DNA of 64,000 nt from Actinoplanes sp. N902-109. GTDB lineage: Bacteria; Actinomycetota; Actinomycetes; Mycobacteriales; Micromonosporaceae. Below are positions 58,723-64,000 of the stretch, piece by piece. The DNA lies in assembly GCF_000389965.1 (NCBI RefSeq), contig NC_021191.1, positions 1,055,501 to 1,119,500 on the forward strand. Reading direction: 5' to 3'. The notes beneath the pieces were generated by a model. It saw only the letters and a program-made list of their open reading frames with translations. It searched no databases and had not been told where the DNA came from. How positions within the stretch are numbered: the stretch's first letter is position 1; each line of letters starts with the position of its first letter. The translations under genes were made by a program, and so were the position numbers.

Positions 58723-60284
58723 CGGGTGACCTCCACGTTGCCCGCGTCCATCTGCACGGACAGCTGCAGCGTGCCGCCGCCCTTGCCGTCCGGGCCCAGA
58801 TCGGTGATCTCCTGGGTACCCAGGTCCTTGCCGTCGTGCTCCTGGCCGAACAGGCTGGCCCGGCCGCCGTCCATGGCCACGTTCACCGAGGTGTCCACGT
58901 TCTCGGGGAGCAGCACCCGGACCTGGCCCACCCGCATCGCGATGGTCACCGCCTGGGTCTGGCCGGTGAAGTCGAGCGACCGCAGGTCGAGGGTGGCGTT
59001 ACCGATCGTGAAGTCGTACCGGTCGGCCAGCGCGCCGAGGGTCTGCGGGCGGTAGGAGCTGTTCGCCACCTTGCCGCCGAACCGCTCGACGCCGGACGAG
59101 ATGCCCAGCCCGAGCACGGCGATGACGGCCAGCGCGATCAGCCCGCGGGCCCGGCCGAACCAGGCCCCCACGACCAGTCCGAGCCCGATGGTGGCCAGGG
59201 CCGCGGCGAAGTAGCCGGAGACCGGGACACTGGCTCCGCCGTTGTCGATCGCGGCCAGCACACCCAGCACGACGACGAGCCCGAAGAACGTGATGCGGCC
59301 CAGCTTCGAGCGCTCCTTGGGCGGTTTCGGCTGCTTCGGCGGGGCCGGTGGCGGCGCGTACGGCGGCGGGGTGGCCTGCTGCGCGAAGGGACCGTGCGGG
59401 GCGAACGGCGGTTGGTAACCCCCCGCCGGCGGCTCCCAGCGTGGCGGCAGCGGGGCGGTGACCGGGCCGCCGGCCGGCGGTTCGGGCTGTCCCGCGCCGC
59501 TCGGCTCCGTGCCGGGCTGTCCAAGCGTGGCCTGCTCCGCAGCGGGCTGGCCCAGGGTCGACGGTTCTGCGAGGGGCTGGCCCAAGGTGGGCGGCTCAGC
59601 GGCGGGCTGTCCCAAGGTCGACGGCTCCGCGAACGGCTGGCTCGGCGCGGCATGGTCCCCGGCCGGCCAGGCAGCGGGCGGCCAGGCGGCGGTCGGCGGC
59701 TCGGCCAGCGGAGGCTCGCCCATGGGGGTCTCGGCCACCGGTGGCTCGCCCATCGACGGCCCACCGGTCGGCGGTGTGCCGAAGGGCGGCGCGCCGAAGG
59801 GCGGTGCGGTGCCGGGACGACCCGCGGGCGTGGGCCAGGTCCGGCCGTTGCGCCGCAGGATCAGCACCCCGCCGACCAGCACGGCCGCCGCCAGCACCGC
59901 GGCCCGGAAGCCGTCGTTGACCACGAACGCGAACACCACGACCACCGCGGCCGACAGCAGCACCACGGAGACCGGGGCCATCCCGGAGCGGCCGCGGCCC
60001 AGCAGCGACTCGATCGGCGAGGCGGTGTCGCCCTCGGCCGGGATCAGCAGCCAGCCGAGCAGGTAGACCAGCACCCCGAAACCGCCGAACACGCCCAGGA
60101 CGGCGAGCACGACACGCCAGAGCACCGGGTCGGTGTTGGTGGCCCGGGCGATCGCCCCGCTGACCCCGGCGATGTAGCGGCCCTGCCGGGGCCTCACCAG
60201 CAGCTCGCGGGACCAGGTGGGGCCGTCCGGCGCCGGAGGGGTGGTGCCCTGCGGCGGGGGCGGCGGGACAGCGTGGTCGGTCAT
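58719..60284 (-). CDS. PspC-domain membrane protein with LiaF-like C-terminal domain
   Basis: 521 residues. PspC domain at the N terminus (about 30-90: RQGRYIAGVSGAIARATNTD, VYLLGWLLIP), two more helices, a long Pro-rich linker (about 155-330) with tandem decapeptides of type AEPSTLGQP, then helices and a C-terminal beta domain (NATLDLRSLDFTG, RVGQVRVLLPENVDTSVNVA) resembling LiaF/DUF4097-type domains. Divergent from a PspC-type sensor kinase, so probably a modulator or sensor in the same envelope-stress circuit. Confidence 0.82.
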   Translation of the reverse strand: MTDHAVPPPPPQGTTPPAPDGPTWSRELLVRPRQGRYIAGVSGAIARATNTDPVLWRVVLAVLGVFGGFGVLVYLLGWLLIPAEGDTASPIESLLGRGRSGMAPVSVVLLSAAVVVVFAFVVNDGFRAAVLAAAVLVGGVLILRRNGRTWPTPAGRPGTAPPFGAPPFGTPPTGGPSMGEPPVAETPMGEPPLAEPPTAAWPPAAWPAGDHAAPSQPFAEPSTLGQPAAEPPTLGQPLAEPSTLGQPAAEQATLGQPGTEPSGAGQPEPPAGGPVTAPLPPRWEPPAGGYQPPFAPHGPFAQQATPPPYAPPPAPPKQPKPPKERSKLGRITFFGLVVVLGVLAAIDNGGASVPVSGYFAAALATIGLGLVVGAWFGRARGLIALAVIAVLGLGISSGVERFGGKVANSSYRPQTLGALADRYDFTIGNATLDLRSLDFTGQTQAVTIAMRVGQVRVLLPENVDTSVNVAMDGGRASLFGQEHDGKDLGTQEITDLGPDGKGGGTLQLSVQMDAGNVEVTR

Positions 60285-60461
60285 GCCATCGATACTGGCG
60301 GTACGAGGACCCGGACCGCCTCCGGCGGCGACCCTGACGCCACCCTGAGATCGGGGCACCGGTGGCATGGGGGTGTTTCCCCGTAGCCCCGGCGCGGGGG
60401 ACGTGTGACGATCGGAGAAGCCCGCCGACGTACGTGAGGAGCCGAGATCACCGCCGCCGCT

Positions 60462-61709
60462 GTGTCCCCGCCGACGCGCCGCATCCACCGGCCGCGTGAC
60501 CACCGCGTGATCGCGGGAGTCGCCGGTGGGATCGCGCGGCACCTCAACGTACCCGTCACCGGGGTGCGCATCGCCCTGGTCGTGCTGCTCGGCTTCAACG
60601 GTCTGGGCCTGCTGCTCTATGCGGTCTTCTGGGCCGTGCTCCCGCAACAGGCGCCCACCGGCGCCCCCGCCCGGCGCGACCGCGCGCTGCTGCTTCCGTT
60701 CGGGGCCATCGGCCTGGGCGTGGTGCTGCTGCAGGGGCTGCTGTTCGGCGGCGACGGCGTGGCGGGCACGGCCGGCTGGCTGATCGCGTTGATCGCGGTG
60801 GGCGCCGGGGTGATCTGGCACCAGTCCGACCCGGCCCGGCGCGGGCACTGGGCGGACCAGGCGTCGCAGACCCCGTGGCTGGCCGCGGTGGTGGCCGAGA
60901 GCGACCGCCGGTCGTTCCTGCTGCGCTTCATCGGCGGCGGCGTGCTGGTGGCGGTCGGCGTGATCGGCGTGCTGGCCGTGTACGCCCCGGCCGGCAACTG
61001 GACCACGGTGTTCAACGGTGTCATCTTCGCCCTGGTCGGCCTGCTCGGGGTCGGTGTCGTGGTGGCGCCGCTGCTGTGGCGTACCTTCTCCCAGCTGCGC
61101 AACGAGCGCGAGGGCCGCATCCGGGAGCAGGAACGCGCCGAGGTCGCGGCCATGATCCACGATCAGGTGCTGCACACGCTGGCGCTGATCCAGCGCAACT
61201 CCGGCGACGTCACCCAGGTGGAGCGGCTGGCCCGCGGTCAGGAACGCGCCCTGCGCAACTGGCTCTACAAGCCGTCGGCCTCGCCGACCGAGCGGTTCGC
61301 CGCCGCGCTGGAACAGGCTGCCGCCGAGGTCGAGGACACGTACGCCATCTCGGTGGAGACGGTCGTCGTCGGTGACACCCAGTGCGACGAACGGGTGGCC
61401 GCGCTGGTCGCCGCCTCGCGCGAGGCGCTGGTCAACGCGGCGCGGCACGCCGGGGTACGCACGGTGTCGCTGTACGCCGAGGTCGAGGATGCCGAGCTGA
61501 GCGTCTTCGTCCGGGACCGCGGGGCGGGCTTCGACCCGGATGCGGTGGAAGATACCCGTCATGGCGTCCGGGGGTCGATCATCGGCCGGATGGACCGGCA
61601 CGGCGGCAAGGCCGTGATCCGCACCGCGCCCGGTGAGGGCACGGAGGTACGCCTGACGCTGCCCGCCTCCCGCGACAGCGTCGCCGCCGGAAAGGAGAAC
61701 GCACGATGA
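60462..61709 (+). CDS. PspC-domain sensor histidine kinase
   Basis: 415 residues, GTG start. N-terminal PspC domain (HRVIAGVAGGIARHLNVPVT, VFWAVLPQQ), four more helices to about residue 210, then a DHp region AAMIHDQVLHTLALIQRNSG with the candidate phospho-His in IHDQ, and an ATPase domain with N-box EALVNAARHAG and DRGAGFD. This matches the HPK7/HisKA_3-type kinases paired with LuxR-like regulators. The response-regulator gene overlaps by 4 bases. Confidence 0.88.
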   Translation: MSPPTRRIHRPRDHRVIAGVAGGIARHLNVPVTGVRIALVVLLGFNGLGLLLYAVFWAVLPQQAPTGAPARRDRALLLPFGAIGLGVVLLQGLLFGGDGVAGTAGWLIALIAVGAGVIWHQSDPARRGHWADQASQTPWLAAVVAESDRRSFLLRFIGGGVLVAVGVIGVLAVYAPAGNWTTVFNGVIFALVGLLGVGVVVAPLLWRTFSQLRNEREGRIREQERAEVAAMIHDQVLHTLALIQRNSGDVTQVERLARGQERALRNWLYKPSASPTERFAAALEQAAAEVEDTYAISVETVVVGDTQCDERVAALVAASREALVNAARHAGVRTVSLYAEVEDAELSVFVRDRGAGFDPDAVEDTRHGVRGSIIGRMDRHGGKAVIRTAPGEGTEVRLTLPASRDSVAAGKENAR

Positions 61710-62371
61710 CTGAGCCCGTTGCCGACCAGGGGCGCCGCCTGGCCGTCTTCCTCGTCGACGACCACGCGATGTTCCGGGCCGGGGTACGCGCCGAGTTGGG
61801 GGTGCACGTCGACGTGGTGGGCGAGGCCGGTTCGGTGACCGAGGCGGTCAGCCGGATCGCGGCCACCACGCCCGATGTCGTGCTGCTCGACGTCCACATG
61901 CCCGACGGGGGCGGCCGTGCGGTGCTGGAGGCGATGCGGCGTACGCATCCGCAGGTGAAGTTTCTGGCCCTGTCGGTCTCCGACGCGGCTGAGGACGTCA
62001 TCGGCCTGATCCGCGCCGGCGCCCGGGGCTACGTCACCAAGACCATCTCCCCGGACGAGCTGGCCGCGGCGATCCGCCGGGTGGCCGACGGCGACGCGGT
62101 GTTCAGCCCGCGGCTGGCCGGGTTCGTGCTCGACGCGTTCGCCTCGCGCCCCGACGTGCCGGTGGCCGACCCCGAGCTGGACCAGCTCACCAATCGCGAG
62201 CGCGAGGTGCTGCGGTTGCTGGCGCGGGGCTATGCGTACAAGGAGATCGCCAAGGAGCTGTACATCTCCATCAAGACGGTGGAGACGCACGTGTCCAACG
62301 TCCTGCGCAAACTGCAGATGAGTAACCGTTACGAGCTGTCACGGTGGGCCGCTGACCGACGGCTTGTGTGA
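61706..62371 (+). CDS. LuxR-family (NarL-type) response regulator
   Basis: 221 residues, ATG overlapping the kinase stop, AAAGGAG upstream. Receiver domain with acidic pair Asp18-Asp19 (VDDHAMF), phospho-acceptor Asp62 (LLDVHMPDGG), Thr/Ser (LSVSDA) and Lys (YVTKTIS); C-terminal HTH LTNREREVLRLLARGYAYKE with TVETHVSNVLRKL. With the kinase it forms a two-component system; targets probably include the divergent PspC operon (inference). Confidence 0.93.
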   Translation: MTEPVADQGRRLAVFLVDDHAMFRAGVRAELGVHVDVVGEAGSVTEAVSRIAATTPDVVLLDVHMPDGGGRAVLEAMRRTHPQVKFLALSVSDAAEDVIGLIRAGARGYVTKTISPDELAAAIRRVADGDAVFSPRLAGFVLDAFASRPDVPVADPELDQLTNREREVLRLLARGYAYKEIAKELYISIKTVETHVSNVLRKLQMSNRYELSRWAADRRLV

Positions 62372-62641
62372 TCGCCATCAACCGTATGGTCAGGCATGTA
62401 CGGCATTCGGCGGGCGAAACTGGACAGGTATCCTAACCCAAGGTGTAACTATGTTTCGGTTGCGATAAAACCGCTGGTCATCGCACTGGTGTTGACCGAA
62501 AGTACGATCTCCGGCAGGCCGCTGAGCCGTATCGGGCTAATATCGGGTTGATAACGGCACAGCCGGGCGCTAGGGGCTCTGTGTAAGGGTTGCTCCTACT
62601 CACACAACCCCTCGTGAGCGCCCTCTGAAGGAGACACTCCC

Positions 62642-64000
62642 ATGTTTGGGAAGCCATGGAAGGTGGCGGTCGGCGCGACCGCCATCGCCTTGTTGGCCGC
62701 CGGATGTTCCAGCGGCGGGTCGGATGACAGCGACTCCGCCTCGAACACCATCGTCGTCGGTATCGGTGAGCCGCAGCACCTCATCCCGACCAACACGACG
62801 GAAACGAGCGGCGCGCAGGTTCTCGCTGCGCTGTTCTACCCGCTGGTCGACTTCGACGATCAGAACAAGCCGGTCACGGTGGCGGCCGAGTCCGTCGCCT
62901 CGGACGACAACAAGGTCTGGACGGTGAAGCTGAAGCCGGGCTTCACCTTCAGCAACGGCGAGCCGGTCACCGCCGACAGCTACATCAACGCCTGGAACTA
63001 CGGTGCCTACGGCCCGAACGCCCAGCTGGCGTCGTACTTCTTCGAGCGCATCCAGGGTTACGCCGACATGCAGTCGGTCGACCCCGACGAGGACGGCCCG
63101 AAGAAGGCCCCCGAGCCCAAGGCCAAGACCCTCACCGGTCTGAAGAAGGTCGACGACAACACCTTCACCGTGACGCTGTCGGAGCCGTTCGCCGGCTGGG
63201 AGTCCGTCATGGGCTACTCGGCGTTCTACCCGCTGCCCAACGCCGCCTTCTCGGCCCCGGGCGTCATCGCCGACGGCTTCGAGGACGCGATCATCGGCAA
63301 CGGTCCCTTCAAGATGAAGGGCACCTGGCAGCACGACTCGCAGATCGAGGTCGCCAAGGTCGACGGCTTCAAGGGCACGGTCCCGAAGGTCGACGGCGTG
63401 ACCTTCAAGATCTACCAGGACCAGAAGGCCGAGTACGCCGACCTGACCGCCGGCAACGTGGACGTGCAGACCTCGATCCCGATCGAGAGCCTCGCCGCCG
63501 CCCCCGGTGACCTCGGCGACCGTTTCCAGAAGAGCCCGAGCTCGTCGTTCCAGTTCGTCGGCTTCCCGACGTTCCAGAAGGAGTTCTCGGACGTCCGCGT
63601 CCGTCGCGCCCTCTCGATGGCGGTCAACCGCCAGGAGATGACCGACCAGATCTTCCTCGGCTCGCAGAAGCCCGCCACCAGCTTCGTGTCCCCGGCCGTG
63701 GCCGGCTTCCGCGAGAACACCTGTGGCGCCAACTGCCAGTACAACCCCACCGAGGCCAAGACCCTGTACGACCAGGCCAACGGCCCGAAGAAGATCCAGA
63801 TCACGTACAACGCCGACGGTGGCCACAAGGCCTGGGTCGACGCCATGTGCAACCAGATCAAGCAGTCGCTGCCGGGCGTGGACTGCGTCGGCACCGGTGA
63901 GCCGAAGTTCTCCGACCTGCTCACCAAGGTCGAGAAGAAGACGCCGGTCGGCCTGATCCGCCTCGGCTGGGTCATGGACTACCCGCTGATGGAGAACTAC
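62642..64000 (+). CDS. Oligopeptide/dipeptide ABC transporter substrate-binding lipoprotein, 3' end outside the window
   Basis: 453 codons are visible and the frame is open at the right edge. Signal peptide with lipobox LLAAGC (Cys22), then a family 5 solute-binding fold: IVVGIGEPQHLIPTNTTETS, WTVKLKPGFTFSNGEPVTAD, IGNGPFKMKGTWQ and VRVRRALSMAVNRQEM, the standard OppA/DppA signatures. AAGGAG lies before the ATG. Permease and ATPase genes are expected to the right. The 270-base upstream region holds a GGGTTG/CAACCC inverted repeat at 62587-62610 and TTGACC at about 62494, but no certain promoter. Confidence 0.92.
   Translation, partial: MFGKPWKVAVGATAIALLAAGCSSGGSDDSDSASNTIVVGIGEPQHLIPTNTTETSGAQVLAALFYPLVDFDDQNKPVTVAAESVASDDNKVWTVKLKPGFTFSNGEPVTADSYINAWNYGAYGPNAQLASYFFERIQGYADMQSVDPDEDGPKKAPEPKAKTLTGLKKVDDNTFTVTLSEPFAGWESVMGYSAFYPLPNAAFSAPGVIADGFEDAIIGNGPFKMKGTWQHDSQIEVAKVDGFKGTVPKVDGVTFKIYQDQKAEYADLTAGNVDVQTSIPIESLAAAPGDLGDRFQKSPSSSFQFVGFPTFQKEFSDVRVRRALSMAVNRQEMTDQIFLGSQKPATSFVSPAVAGFRENTCGANCQYNPTEAKTLYDQANGPKKIQITYNADGGHKAWVDAMCNQIKQSLPGVDCVGTGEPKFSDLLTKVEKKTPVGLIRLGWVMDYPLMENY

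Overview
The window is about 64 kb of very GC-rich DNA from an actinomycete. Gene content and order suggest a Micromonosporaceae-like genome (Actinoplanes relatives); this placement is an inference from protein content, not a search. Almost all of it is chromosomal core: rplM-rpsI-glmM, glmS, acpS-nnr-alr-tsaE, tsaB-rimI-tsaD, groES-groEL1, whiD, a bldM-like regulator, guaB-guaB3, guaA and pssA/psd. The groES-groEL1 ... whiD-bldM-DUF5319-guaB-guaB3 run matches the order I know from Streptomyces, which makes the recognition of whiD and bldM fairly safe.

Layout. 1-0.8 kb: right end of a conservon (DUF742 protein and small GTPase). 0.9-11 kb: HemD-winged-helix regulator, L13/S9, phosphoglucosamine mutase, a DapC-like aminotransferase, MmpS-like protein, glmS, and an EspC-like/DUF1023 pair. 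11-19.5 kb: cell-wall, nucleotide-repair and tRNA-t6A genes, many with overlapping start/stop codons. 19.5-27.3 kb: accessory island with a heterodimeric ABC exporter, a radical SAM protein, a class IV-type lanthipeptide synthetase and a 48-residue ALQxL-type precursor with four Cys. 27.3-31.8 kb: xylose-type ABC importer with a ROK repressor. 32-45 kb: YbaK, a methyltransferase, HrcA/CIRCE-controlled groESL1, a sulfite-oxidase-like membrane protein, developmental regulators and IMP dehydrogenases. 45-52.8 kb: M1 metallopeptidase lipoprotein, LCP protein, two tandem subtilisins with Ig-like tails, guaA. 53-62.4 kb: PspC proteins, two double-Nudix proteins, phosphatidylserine synthase and decarboxylase, and a PspC-type sensor kinase with its response regulator. 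The right end holds an open-ended oligopeptide-binding lipoprotein.

Most interesting points. (1) The radical SAM + LanL + LanA operon at 23.4-27.3 kb, behind an ABC exporter whose two halves carry exactly complementary defects, so that only one ATP site can be functional. (2) Two convergent intergenic regions (39.8-40.5 kb and 52.8-53.4 kb) with the same architecture: a long hairpin after each of the two facing genes, the two hairpins being mirror copies with reverse-complementary loops. (3) A repeated TANNNT hexamer 6-8 bases before the start codon of about a dozen genes, implying leaderless transcripts. Coordinates and residue numbers were counted by hand; no similarity search was run.
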